Below are positions 43,923 through 51,453 of a stretch of 51,453 bases of DNA, piece after piece (position 1 is the first letter of the stretch; each line of letters begins with the position of its first letter). Origin of the DNA: Deltaproteobacteria bacterium (GTDB taxonomy: Bacteria; Desulfobacterota; DSM-4660; Desulfatiglandales; HGW-15); assembly GCA_019308985.1 (NCBI GenBank), contig JAFDHB010000007.1:1-51453 (forward strand), written 5' to 3'. The notes beneath the pieces were generated by a model that was given only the letters and a program-made list of their open reading frames with translations, made no database searches and was not told where the DNA came from. A program made the translations under genes and the position numbers.

Positions 43923-44360
43923 TCATATTTTTTTCCTAAGGTTGATGAAATTGCTCCTGTCGAATCCCAAGGTCTTGAAAAAGGACAAGAGGTCCGTGGA
44001 ATCCCAGCGGACGGATGTGTAGATGTCCTTGATTCCCTTTTCGGAGTAGACTTCAAATATTTTCTTTGCAAGGGCCTTTCCTATGCCCTGTCCCATAAAC
44101 TTCGGTTCAACTCCCAGGTTGGCTATCCAGGCGCTTCTGCCTATTCCAAAACCTGCGAAAAGCAGGTAGGTGATCATGTAACCGACTACCTTCCCTTGAT
44201 ATTCAGCCACATAGCTCATGTTGCCCGGTCTGCGGGTCAATTCTTCTATCATGCGCCGAAACCGAGCCTCTTCATTGCTCTTCGTGATCAGGCCGTTAAT
44301 TCGGGCGATTTCCTGGGCATCATCTTCTCTGATGGTTCTAATTACCAATTGTTCCACCAC
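43923..44360 (-). CDS. GNAT-family acyltransferase
   Basis: A 145-residue GCN5-related N-acetyltransferase. The acetyl-CoA-binding motif A is ANLGVEPKFMGQGIGKALAKKIFE, with the GQGIGKAL loop. The N-terminal IRTIREDDAQEIARINGLI and SYVAEYQGKVVGYMI strands are typical. The target is unknown. GNAT proteins near acyl-CoA pathways can acylate lysines of metabolic enzymes, so a role tied to the bam operon is possible but unproven. It lies upstream of bamB on the same strand with a 174-base gap. Confidence 0.85.
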   Translation of the reverse strand: MVEQLVIRTIREDDAQEIARINGLITKSNEEARFRRMIEELTRRPGNMSYVAEYQGKVVGYMITYLLFAGFGIGRSAWIANLGVEPKFMGQGIGKALAKKIFEVYSEKGIKDIYTSVRWDSTDLLSFFKTLGFDRSNFINLRKKI

Positions 44361-44382
44361 AAAAAACCCTTACCAAGCGTGT

Positions 44383-44565
44383 CTAATCAATCCTAATGAT
44401 CTTGACCCTGTGTCCCACCCAATCCGGTGGAAGATACACCCTGCCACTGTTCCCGCTCTTCTTGATCTCTTTTTCGATCATCTCCTCGCCATAGACCTCA
44501 AACTTCACCTTCTTGTTCGGTGTCTCAGTGGCGACCTCTTTGCTATGGTTTTTCCCCCTAGGCAC
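44383..44565 (-). CDS. DUF2080 / AbrB-like small protein
   Basis: A protein of about 60 residues whose C-terminal part, EKEIKKSGNSGRVYLPPDWVGHRVKIIRID, matches the DUF2080 family of small SpoVT-AbrB-like proteins, often annotated as transposon-encoded and frequent in archaea. The GTG at 44565 has an AAGGG site 9 bases upstream. A GTG at 44508 and a TTG at 44622 are alternatives. It is probably a small DNA-binding or antitoxin-like protein. The gene to its 3' side is the GNAT gene (22 bases away), so the two may be co-transcribed. Confidence 0.7.
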   Translation of the reverse strand: MPRGKNHSKEVATETPNKKVKFEVYGEEMIEKEIKKSGNSGRVYLPPDWVGHRVKIIRID

Positions 44566-44873
44566 TCCGAATATCCCTTGTAAAGAGTAATTATAAAGGG
44601 CTGGGCAAGTAAAGCGGTTCAAAGGAAGCGAGGCGCTTTGTCGCTTCGTGCGAAAGTAGCTCTAAGTATTCAATTTTGGGCTGATATTTTCTCCTTGGCC
44701 CAGCTTCTTCGAAGTCACATTTTAAATACATTTCAGCTACAAAGTAACTATACGGAGGAAATCGGGTCATGTCAAGAAAAAAGGTCCAATGGTGGTACGG
44801 CCCGGATGGTCGATCCTGAGGCTCACGGAGGCCGAGTTTCCCTGGCCCAACCGGCGCAGGGGGAAGCTTTTGC

Positions 44874-45794
44874 TCAGCCGGGAGCGAGGTGCCGACTGCC
44901 ATGGCGGTAATGAATGGCCGAATCTATGGAGTAAATGGCAAGGGCTGCCCAGATGAACAAAAAGGTCAGGACCTGCCCCTTAGACACTTCTTCGTTGAAT
45001 ATGAGGACTGCAATCAGAAAAAAGAGACTTGGAACAATATATTGCATAAAGCCCAGGGTTGAAAGATGGATAATCCTGGCTCCCATGTTGAAGAGCAGCA
45101 GTGGTAGGCCTGTTACCAGGGCTGTGCCCATGAGAAAGAGGGTGATGGACACATCCCCGTTCAAAAAGGCGCCTCTACCCGAGAAAAACAGGCGGGAGAG
45201 ATAGGCCAGGGCTATGAGAGAAAGAAAAAGTGTTTCAATAGTGAGACCGACAATGGGGCCCACCGGCGCAGTCTTTCTGATTAGTCCGTAGAATCCGAAG
45301 GTCAGTGCCAGGCTAAGGGCAATCCAGGGCAGTTCTCCATATCGGATCGTGAGTTGCAGTACCCCGATCGTTGCAAGTAAGACGGCAACGAGCTGCGCCC
45401 TCCTGAGGCGCTCCTTCAGGAACACCATTCCCAGCAATACGTTGACAAGCGGACTGATGTAGTAGCCCAGGCTTGCCTGGAGGACATATTCGTGGTTTAC
45501 CGCCCAGATGAAGATAAACCAGTTTATGCTGACCAGGCTGGCGGTGCCTGCCAGGAGGATCTGGAGGCGTATTTTCCTGAAAACTGAGAAGAATTCCTTC
45601 CAGCGCTTCTGGAATAGGAGGATCGGGAAAAGGAACAGGAATGACCAGAGGGTCCGGTGCATGATGGTCTCCAGGGCCGGCACCTCGTCTAGGAACCTCC
45701 AGTAGAGGGGGCTGAATCCCCAGATGAGGAATGCTGATCCTGAGTAAAGAACCCCGAAAATGGGATTCGTTCCTGGTGAATCTTCCCCGTTCAT
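44874..45794 (-). CDS. rarD: RarD-type EamA transporter
   Basis: A 306-residue inner-membrane permease of the drug/metabolite transporter superfamily, RarD branch. About ten helices are visible. Hallmarks are AFLIWGFSPLYWRFLDEVPALE near the N-terminus, NWFIFIWAVNHEYVLQASLGYYISPLVNVLLGM, and GLPLLLFNMGARIIHLSTLGFMQYIVPSLFFL. It is probably a metabolite or amino-acid exporter. The start at 45794 is preferred; an in-frame ATG at 45827 is also possible. It stands alone between DUF2080 and the repeat at 45933. Confidence 0.9.
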   Translation of the reverse strand: MNGEDSPGTNPIFGVLYSGSAFLIWGFSPLYWRFLDEVPALETIMHRTLWSFLFLFPILLFQKRWKEFFSVFRKIRLQILLAGTASLVSINWFIFIWAVNHEYVLQASLGYYISPLVNVLLGMVFLKERLRRAQLVAVLLATIGVLQLTIRYGELPWIALSLALTFGFYGLIRKTAPVGPIVGLTIETLFLSLIALAYLSRLFFSGRGAFLNGDVSITLFLMGTALVTGLPLLLFNMGARIIHLSTLGFMQYIVPSLFFLIAVLIFNEEVSKGQVLTFLFIWAALAIYSIDSAIHYRHGSRHLAPG

Positions 45795-45932
45795 CGTGGC
45801 TGATTCTCTTATACCAATCCGTGCCATTTGGCAATGGATTTTCCCTGTCCTTGCGAGAGCGATTCAATTGCCCGAGGCGCTGATTCTATTTCAGACCAAC
45901 ACTTTAGGGCCATTATTTCTGGTTCAAAGCTC

Positions 45933-46115
45933 GATGGCTTCGTAAAAAATCCCAAAACCGGTCATGCCGGACTTGATAAGCCTGCCCCGGACTGCGATCC
46001 GGGGGCATCCAGAACCCTTTGAACTTACTAGATTCCGGCTGGAGTTTATCCCGCACTTGAGATGCGGGGCCGGAATGCCAGAAGTGAGCACTTTCAGGCT
46101 TCTTACGAATTAATC
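45933..46115 (+). repeat. Dispersed intergenic repeat, copy 3 (most complete)
   Basis: A 183-bp element matching copy 2 (35369-35545). Short inverted ends are visible: TTCGTAA at 45939-45945 and TTACGAA at 46103-46109. Internal palindromes are built around CCGGACTTGATAAG and CCGGACTGCGATCCGG, and no coding sequence is seen. It resembles MITE/REP-type dispersed elements. It separates rarD from fdhD. Confidence 0.8.
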
Positions 46116-46214
46116 AAAGCTTGTTCATATATAAAAAAATGGTTAGTATTATAAAAGAGTGGACATGGCATCAGAGGAACCCTTCCCTGAGGGGCAAAGA
46201 GAGGAGAGAGCGTT

Positions 46215-47084
46215 ATGCAGAGTCTGGACCCGAAGGCAGAGGCCGGTACTACCCGTCAACTGGACGAGATGGAAAAAGCTCAAACCGAAAGATACAGGGT
46301 TATCCGTTGTGAGAAAAGGATCTGCCAGGAAGGGCATCATGAGTTGATTCAAGAGGAACCCCTGTTGATTCGCGTGGATGACAGGCCCTACTCTGTTGTT
46401 ATGCGTACCCCCGGTGAGGAGATCGCCCACGCCGCGGGATTCTGCCTTGGCGAGGGATTGGTAGACGACAGGGGTGATTTCGCAGCAGTGGGTTACTGTG
46501 AGGACTTGGACCCGAATGTCGTGGATGTTACGCTGAAGCCGGAGAGACGGGAACAGGTCCCTGATATCCTTGAGCGCAGGGGCTTCATAAGTCAGACCAG
46601 TTGCGGCATCTGCGGCAAGGAGTTGATCAAGGATCTATACCAGATACTCCGGCCTGTGGATGATGATATGGGGCTCACAATTGATGAGGTTCTCTCCTGC
46701 CTGGAAAAGCTTTCAGAGACTCAGGCATATTACAGCAGGACCCGGGGCTCCCACTCCGCCATGGTCTTGGACCCACGACTCAAACTGTTGTCCTTTGCCG
46801 AAGACGTCGGTCGCCATAATGCCCTGGACAAGGCGATTGGAAAGGTCCTTCTCAGCGGACACCTGGGAGATGCAAGGGTTTGCGTTCTTTCTTCCAGGGT
46901 GAGTTATGAACTGGTACAGAAGTCGGCGAGGGCACGGGTGCCGATCATCTTGAGCAAATCCCGTCCCACCGCCCTTGCCGTTGAAATGGGAAAGGCTCTG
47001 AATATGACCTTTGCCTGCTCTGGGGAGGAGTCGGAACTGATAATATTTTGCGGTGAAGACCGGATAAAAAGATCGAACATCTAG
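46215..47084 (+). CDS. fdhD: FdhD sulfurtransferase
   Basis: A 289-residue FdhD protein, which transfers sulfur from the cysteine desulfurase to the bis-molybdopterin cofactor of formate dehydrogenases and related Mo/W enzymes. The essential TSCGICGKE motif (C130, C133) is intact. MRTPGEEIAHAAGFCLGEGL, RGSHSAMVLD, EDVGRHNALDKAIG and SSRVSYELVQKSARA are family signatures. The ATG has a GAGGAGAG site. No formate dehydrogenase is in the window. It lies between two tungsten-enzyme operons, which suggests a role in maturing the BamB-type tungsten cofactor (inference). Confidence 0.95.
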   Translation: MQSLDPKAEAGTTRQLDEMEKAQTERYRVIRCEKRICQEGHHELIQEEPLLIRVDDRPYSVVMRTPGEEIAHAAGFCLGEGLVDDRGDFAAVGYCEDLDPNVVDVTLKPERREQVPDILERRGFISQTSCGICGKELIKDLYQILRPVDDDMGLTIDEVLSCLEKLSETQAYYSRTRGSHSAMVLDPRLKLLSFAEDVGRHNALDKAIGKVLLSGHLGDARVCVLSSRVSYELVQKSARARVPIILSKSRPTALAVEMGKALNMTFACSGEESELIIFCGEDRIKRSNI

Positions 47085-47138
47085 GAGGAAAGCGGAGAAA
47101 GAACTACCAGTAAACGGGGTAATGATTCGAGCCGTGGT

Positions 47139-47921
47139 TCAAACTGCAAGGTAACCCAGGTCTCTCGAAATCAGATCACAACTTCCCTTAACCAGCTCAA
47201 CGTATTCGTCAACGCCGTTTCTTGCCTGCTCGTATGTAAGGAGTATTCCCAATGCCGCTATGACCTTTCGAGAGAAATCCCTGATCGGAGCGGCAATCCC
47301 CACTATGCCTTCAATGGCTTCTCCCTTTTCCACCACGTATCCCTGGTTTCTGATATGTTCAAGCCTCAGGCTGAAGGCATGCTCGTCCGTTATGGAGAAA
47401 GGCGTGTAGGCGTGCAATTTATCCTTCCGGAGAATCCGCTTCACCTCTCCGGGTTCCAGGTAGGCCATTAATACCATGCCCAACATTCCGAAATTCAGTG
47501 GTCCCCTCCAGCCCAGATCAGCTGAGATCCGGATGAAACTGCCGCCCTCCCTCTTATCAATCAAGACCAGCTGGTCTTCCATGGCCGCTCCGAGGAGCAC
47601 CGTGGCCCCGGTCTGTCTCTGGATTTGGGACATTGGGCCGGAAGCAGCTTCGCGAAGGTCCAAGGAAGATCGTACAACACCTCCCAACTGGAACAGCCGC
47701 AGTCCCAGGCGGTAGTGTTTTGAATCCAGTCTCTTAAGATACCCCCTTCTCGTGAGGTTCGAAACAAGTCTTTTTGCAGTTGTCTTGTTAAGCCCCGTCT
47801 TGGCGGCTATCTCCGAGAGGTTCAGATCCTGGTCCTGGAGAGAAAAGCACTCGAGGATATCCAGCGCCCTTTCCAAGGCCTGCACCCGGTATTCATTCTC
47901 TGTCTTGTCTTTGGTCGCCAT
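47139..47921 (-). CDS. IclR-family transcriptional regulator
   Basis: A 260-residue IclR regulator. The N-terminal winged helix-turn-helix (residues about 12-75) contains RALDILECFSLQDQDLNLSEIAAKTGLNKTTAKRLV. The C-terminal effector domain carries GLRLFQLGGVV, TGATVLLGAAM, GMLGMVLMAYL and GIVGIAAPIRD. IclR proteins often sense aromatic acids or their CoA esters. The ATG at 47921 is preferred because the family starts there and a likely operator lies 62 bases upstream. A longer open frame runs to 48110. It is divergent from bamB2, which makes it the likely regulator of that operon. Confidence 0.88.
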   Translation of the reverse strand: MATKDKTENEYRVQALERALDILECFSLQDQDLNLSEIAAKTGLNKTTAKRLVSNLTRRGYLKRLDSKHYRLGLRLFQLGGVVRSSLDLREAASGPMSQIQRQTGATVLLGAAMEDQLVLIDKREGGSFIRISADLGWRGPLNFGMLGMVLMAYLEPGEVKRILRKDKLHAYTPFSITDEHAFSLRLEHIRNQGYVVEKGEAIEGIVGIAAPIRDFSRKVIAALGILLTYEQARNGVDEYVELVKGSCDLISRDLGYLAV

Positions 47922-47982
47922 AGTGTGGTACAAGAGCCCTCGAACCTCCACTCCAAAGGGAATGTCCGGGATGTGCGTGGAA

Positions 47983-47997
47983 TTTCGTATTATGAAA
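47983..47997. promoter_or_regulatory. Putative IclR operator, iclR-proximal
   Basis: TTTCGTATTATGAAA is an imperfect 15-bp palindrome with TTTC/GAAA ends. A near-identical palindrome with the same flanking GAA lies at 48195. It sits 62 bases upstream of the chosen iclR start, as expected for autoregulation. Confidence 0.5.
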
Positions 47998-48143
47998 TTG
48001 GTTTTCATTCTATTCCGAGGTGCATAATAAGTCAAAGAAAAAGGGGAGGAATGCCCTTCCGGGCCTGACGGAGTTACGAGAGGTCTGCTCCCGAATGCAT
48101 TTTTCTCCACAATAGGTCGGGAGAGAAAGAAGCAAGAATTCTC

Positions 48144-48209
48144 TTGACTTGAATTTTATGTTTGTGCTAGAAATATGTAAATATTGAAAGTGAATTTCAT
48201 ATCGTGAAA
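48144..48209 (+). promoter_or_regulatory. Putative bamB2 promoter and IclR operator
   Basis: TTGACT at 48144-48149 and TAGAAA at 48168-48173 could be -35 and -10 boxes (18-base spacer). Just downstream, 48195-48209 reads TTTCATATCGTGAAA, a 15-bp palindrome sharing TTTC(G/A)TAT...TGAAA with the one at 47983. This arrangement fits repression of bamB2 by the divergent IclR protein. Confidence 0.45.
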
Positions 48210-48268
48210 CTTCTGGGGTCACCGAGGTCGGTTCAGTATCAGGAAGGGTGACTTGAAGGAGCGAAAAA

Positions 48269-50185
48269 ATGAGGTATGCAGAGACAGGATATATCCTGGA
48301 AGTTGATCTATCCCGGGGAAACATTGAAAAAATAGAAACCGATCCAAAGGACATGGAGCTCTATCTCGGGGGGCAGGGTACCGCCGCCAAGATCCTGTGG
48401 GACAGGGTTCCCCCGGAAGTCGAGCCTTTTTCTCCGGATAACTTACTCATTTTCAGCGCCGGACTTTTGCACGGGACACCTGTACCTGCGGCAAACCGAA
48501 CGGCTGTGAACACCTTTTCTCCCCAGACCAACTTGATGGCCCATTCTTTGATGGGAGGATACTTCGGGCCGGAACTGAAATATGCGGGTTACGACAAGGT
48601 AGTCATTCGAGGCAAGGCCCCTGATCTGGTCTACTTGTGGATAAATAACGATCAGGTGGAGATACGTGATGCCCGTCATCTCAGGGGGAAGGGTAGCACT
48701 GAAACCGGCGACCTGATAAAGCAGGAGTTGAAGGATGACAAGGTACAGGTTGCGGCTATAGGCCTGGCCGGCGAAAACAGGGTCTATATGGCTTCCATAG
48801 ATCACGGTCACGCCAGTGCGGCTCGAGGGCCCGGCCCGGTCATGGGTGACAAAGGCTTAAAGGCCATTGCCGTGCGCGGGACAGGGGACGTCAATGTTGG
48901 CCGTCCTGCCGAGCTCTTTGAACTGTGTCTGCGCTTTCACAAGAAAATTGCCGAGAGCGACGGATGCGGTGATTGGATGGCGGTTGAGGAGGATGACAGT
49001 TTCCACCACAACAATTTCGCGTGGGGTAACGCGCGCGTGCGCAGGAAGGGTTTCTGGAACAAGGAACTGGAAGAAAGGTGGCGGAGGCTGAAGTACGACC
49101 ACCTGGACCGGCAGACCAGTTGCTATAACTGCCCCAAGAAATGCCGCAACGTGATCTCCTGGCCGGGGAGGAAGAGGTTCGCATACAAGTGCTTTGCAAA
49201 AGACACCTACCATATGGCCGCATTTCAGGAACTGGACTTCAGCTATGATATAGTCGGCGTGGCTCAAGAGTATGGCCTGGATTCCTACTCGACCCCGCAG
49301 GTAATAGCCTTTGCCATTGAACTCTATGAGGCCGGAATTCTCACTGACCAGGATATGCCCGGATTCCCATCCGATGTGAGGGGGAGATTCTTGTACCTGC
49401 TCGAAAAGATCGTGCGTCGGGAGGGCATTGGAGACAAACTGGCCGACGGTGTCTACTGGGCGGCCCGGCAGATCGGCAAGGGCGCAGAGCAATACGACCA
49501 CAATACCACCAAGAAGTTCGAGCAAATACCCATCAAGCTCGGAAAGCTGAACCCCCCCTATTTTCTCATGATAGCCACGGGCGAGAAGATGGCGATTACC
49601 CAGATTGAAGGTTCCTTCCCCCAGGATCCTCTCCCCACCAGGGAGGAAAGAGAAGCATATATCAAGAGATGGGAAGCGGTACCCGACGAAAAGTTCAAGA
49701 AATGGTTCTTGGAATGGGAAAAACGCCATGAGATATCGAATGAAGCTTCTTGCGCAATCACTGACTGGAATGAGGCCATGCACTACCTTGACGATTCCCT
49801 GGGGCTCTGCGGCTTTGTGTCGTCATTCAGGGGCCAGTTTGGAGGAAATGTCGCTTACCATATAAACAACCTGCCGGAAGTAATATCACTTGCCACGGGT
49901 ATGGAAAACCTGGTCAGGGCGATTAATGTAAGGAGGGGCCTGAGGAGGAAAGATGAGACGCCTCCTGAGGACCATTGGGCGGTGAGAGACCATGAGTTCG
50001 AGCAGAAGCTGCTTGACGACTATTACGAATTCAAGGGGTGGGACAGGGAGGGTATCCCCAAGAAAGAGACCCTGGATGAACTGGACCTGGGATATGTGAG
50101 CCAAGACTTTGAACGAAGAGGTGTTTGGAAAGAGGGTGAAGACGTCCCTGCTGAAAAGGCTTCGGCGGAAGGAGAGAAGAAGTAG
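48269..50185 (+). CDS. bamB2: BamB-like tungstoenzyme, second copy with altered catalytic segment
   Basis: A 638-residue paralogue of BamB. It keeps the N-terminus, the cluster cysteines C285, C288 and C292 (SCYNCPKKCR), the tungsten-ligand Cys308 (YKCFAKDTYHMAA) and a late GLCGFVSS. It lacks about 13 residues before the catalytic segment, which here reads DWMAVEEDDSFHHNNF. H246 corresponds to BamB H260, but D243 replaces E257, E241 replaces H255 and M237 replaces E251. The pterin motif is also shortened to ARGPGPVMGDKG. It probably reduces another aromatic or alicyclic CoA thioester, or runs a different reaction. A GGAG site precedes the ATG. bamC2 follows after 18 bases. Confidence 0.88.
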   Translation: MRYAETGYILEVDLSRGNIEKIETDPKDMELYLGGQGTAAKILWDRVPPEVEPFSPDNLLIFSAGLLHGTPVPAANRTAVNTFSPQTNLMAHSLMGGYFGPELKYAGYDKVVIRGKAPDLVYLWINNDQVEIRDARHLRGKGSTETGDLIKQELKDDKVQVAAIGLAGENRVYMASIDHGHASAARGPGPVMGDKGLKAIAVRGTGDVNVGRPAELFELCLRFHKKIAESDGCGDWMAVEEDDSFHHNNFAWGNARVRRKGFWNKELEERWRRLKYDHLDRQTSCYNCPKKCRNVISWPGRKRFAYKCFAKDTYHMAAFQELDFSYDIVGVAQEYGLDSYSTPQVIAFAIELYEAGILTDQDMPGFPSDVRGRFLYLLEKIVRREGIGDKLADGVYWAARQIGKGAEQYDHNTTKKFEQIPIKLGKLNPPYFLMIATGEKMAITQIEGSFPQDPLPTREEREAYIKRWEAVPDEKFKKWFLEWEKRHEISNEASCAITDWNEAMHYLDDSLGLCGFVSSFRGQFGGNVAYHINNLPEVISLATGMENLVRAINVRRGLRRKDETPPEDHWAVRDHEFEQKLLDDYYEFKGWDREGIPKKETLDELDLGYVSQDFERRGVWKEGEDVPAEKASAEGEKK

Positions 50186-50203
50186 GTGAGAGGGGTGGTA
50201 ACC

Positions 50204-50749
50204 GTGAAAGATGGAATAAAGAAGAAGATAGTGAGAGACATAAAAGTGAATGTCGATAAATGTACGGGTTGCCGGTCGTGTGAGATGGCATGTTCCGCGT
50301 TTCACGCTGTGCCGAAATACAGCAGCATTAATCCGGCCAGGGCCAGGATTAGGGTCTTTATTGATGAAGTGAGGGATCTATTTGTTCCGCTCCGTGCCGG
50401 TGAGTATACTCGGGCTGAATGCAGTGGCAGATCCGCTTATGTAATCGACGGGAAGGAATACTCCGAGTGTAGCTTCTGTCCTGCGTCCTGCCCCTCAAGG
50501 GATTATTTCAAAGAGCCTGATTCCGGTCTTCCCTTGAAATGTGATATGTGCGAGGACGAACCGCCCCTCGAGGTGCCAATGTGTGTCCAGGTTTGTGAAT
50601 TTGATGCCTTGATCTATGAAGAAAGGGAGGAAGAAGTCCCTGAACAAGAAGTGAAGCCCGGGGAAATGGACATGGCGTTCGAATCATTGATAAAGAGGTA
50701 TGGAAAGAAAAAGGTCATGGATGCCTTTGCTCGGTTGTCAAAGGAGTAG
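50204..50749 (+). CDS. bamC2: BamC-like ferredoxin subunit, second copy
   Basis: A 181-residue polyferredoxin equal in length to bamC at 41171. Cys groups DKCTGCRSCEMACSAFH, ECSFCPASCPSRD, PLKCDMCEDEPPL and CVQVCEFDALIYEE are all kept. The C-terminal acidic linker (EEREEEVPEQE) and helix are also similar. The GTG at 50204 is chosen because a GAGGGGTGG site precedes it, mirroring the other copy; a GTG at 50186 is less well placed. It is expected to feed electrons to the BamB2 protein. Unlike cluster 1, it is not followed by a bamD gene. Confidence 0.9.
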   Translation: MKDGIKKKIVRDIKVNVDKCTGCRSCEMACSAFHAVPKYSSINPARARIRVFIDEVRDLFVPLRAGEYTRAECSGRSAYVIDGKEYSECSFCPASCPSRDYFKEPDSGLPLKCDMCEDEPPLEVPMCVQVCEFDALIYEEREEEVPEQEVKPGEMDMAFESLIKRYGKKKVMDAFARLSKE

Positions 50750-50812
50750 GACATCACAGTAGTAAGAGAGGCAGTGATTTAGAAAAACAAGCAAGGAAAA
50801 AGGACGGGGGAA

Positions 50813-51453
50813 GTGGAGAAAGGACCGGTCGAAAGGCTGATATCGGACAGTCTCCCAGGCGGTGAATTCGGGGACGTGATGGTAGTCGGTGGAGGGATCA
50901 GTGGCATTCAAGCCGCCCTTGATCTGGCCTATACGGGTTTTAGGGTTTACCTGGTTGAAAAATCACCCGCCATCGGTGGCAAGATGGCCCAGTTGGACAA
51001 GACGTTCCCCACCAATGACTGCTCCATGTGCATTGAATCCCCTAAACTTGTTGAATGCAGCAGGCATCCCAACATAGATATCCTGACCTATGCTGAAGTC
51101 GAACATGTGGATGGGGAAGCGGGGGACTTCAGGGTAACCCTGACCAAGAAACCCAGGTATATCAAAGAGGACAGGTGTACGGGTTGCACTGCATGTGTCG
51201 AGTACTGCCCTGTCAAGGTCCCTGATCCCTATAACCAGAACTTATCCCTGAGCAAGGCCATCCATATATACTTTTCCCAGGCGGTTCCTCTCATAAGTTA
51301 CATAAACCCTGAAACCTGCCTCTACCTCCAGGGCGAGCAATGCACCATATGCGCAGGAGTGTGCAAGAACGAGGCCATAGATTTCTATCAAGAGGAGGAG
51401 AAGATAGAAGTAGGAGTAGGGGCGATCCTTCTCTGTCCGGGCTATGAGATTTT
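50813..51453 (+). CDS. bamE2: HdrA/BamE-like flavoprotein, second copy (truncated by window end)
   Basis: The first 213 residues of a BamE paralogue, running off the window. The GTG start has AGGACGGGGG upstream. It shows [20 protein letters not shown], then TNDCSMCIESPKLVEC, with an ordinary Cys (UGC) exactly where bamE has UGA. The ferredoxin cysteines CTGCTACVEYCP and CTICAGVCKN follow. It is very similar to the first module of bamE in order and spacing. It follows bamC2 with a 63-base gap and no bamD between. Whether it is a double HdrA cannot be seen. Confidence 0.9.
   Translation, partial: MEKGPVERLISDSLPGGEFGDVMVVGGGISGIQAALDLAYTGFRVYLVEKSPAIGGKMAQLDKTFPTNDCSMCIESPKLVECSRHPNIDILTYAEVEHVDGEAGDFRVTLTKKPRYIKEDRCTGCTACVEYCPVKVPDPYNQNLSLSKAIHIYFSQAVPLISYINPETCLYLQGEQCTICAGVCKNEAIDFYQEEEKIEVGVGAILLCPGYEI

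Noticed and set aside
47922..48110. N-terminal extension of the IclR regulator
   Set aside because: It would place the candidate operator inside the coding region and adds residues not seen in IclR proteins.
1..51453. tRNA, rRNA, CRISPR arrays, transposases
   Set aside because: None was recognised by eye on either strand. Small structured RNAs cannot be excluded without a covariance-model search.

Overview
This 51.5 kb window looks like the chromosome of a strictly anaerobic, aromatic-degrading member of the Desulfobacterota (former Deltaproteobacteria). Evidence read from the sequence: a complete tungsten-type (class II) benzoyl-CoA reductase module bamB-C-D-E-F, a second related bamB-C-E module, a further aldehyde:ferredoxin oxidoreductase family enzyme, FdhD, two in-frame UGA codons best read as selenocysteine in HdrA- and MvhD-type electron carriers, a reductive dehalogenase pair, and sodium-pump decarboxylase subunits. 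The species cannot be named from the sequence alone.

Layout. 1-7.1 kb: HAD phosphatase, TPR protein, a very large ATPase-PglZ protein split by a single-base frameshift in a C-run, and a TVP38-type membrane protein. 7.1-7.35 kb: a 221-bp element bounded by 33-bp inverted repeats. 7.4-12.2 kb (minus): AI-2E family transporter, mnmG, a DUF1805 protein, and oadB/gcdB with a 49-residue gamma-like subunit. 12.6-14.3 kb: a hotdog thioesterase and a PilZ protein. 14.4-16.2 kb: a decayed nitrogen locus, with an ammonium-transporter remnant and a P-II/glutamine-synthetase chimera. 16.3-22.5 kb: a UroD-like protein, two divergent radical SAM proteins, a DUF72 protein and an AOR. 23.4-29.3 kb: a type IV pilus minor-pilin operon, pilW-V-X-Y1. 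29.5-35.3 kb: a small membrane protein, CheR, rdhA-rdhB, two alpha/beta hydrolases and a TIGR04076 protein. 35.9-43.7 kb (minus): bamBCDEF. 43.9-47.9 kb: GNAT, DUF2080, RarD, FdhD and IclR. 48.3 kb to the end (plus): bamB2-C2-E2, with E2 cut by the window edge.

How they fit together. BamB/BamC would dearomatise benzoyl-CoA in the cytoplasm. BamD (HdrD-like), BamE (double HdrA) and BamF (MvhD plus ferredoxins) would supply low-potential electrons, presumably by flavin-based bifurcation. FdhD and an IclR regulator lie between the two modules. Two matching 15-bp palindromes in the iclR-bamB2 intergenic region suggest local control of the second module. The decarboxylase membrane subunits could serve the lower benzoyl-CoA pathway (glutaconyl-CoA) but are not linked to it by position.

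Most notable: paired selenocysteine sites in BamE and BamF, with a Cys control in the in-window BamE paralogue; a BamB paralogue with a remodelled catalytic segment; a reductive dehalogenase with two N-terminal membrane helices instead of a Tat signal; a one-gene ATPase-PglZ fusion without BREX partners; and the glnB::glnA / amt deletion locus. No tRNA, rRNA, CRISPR array or transposase was recognised.
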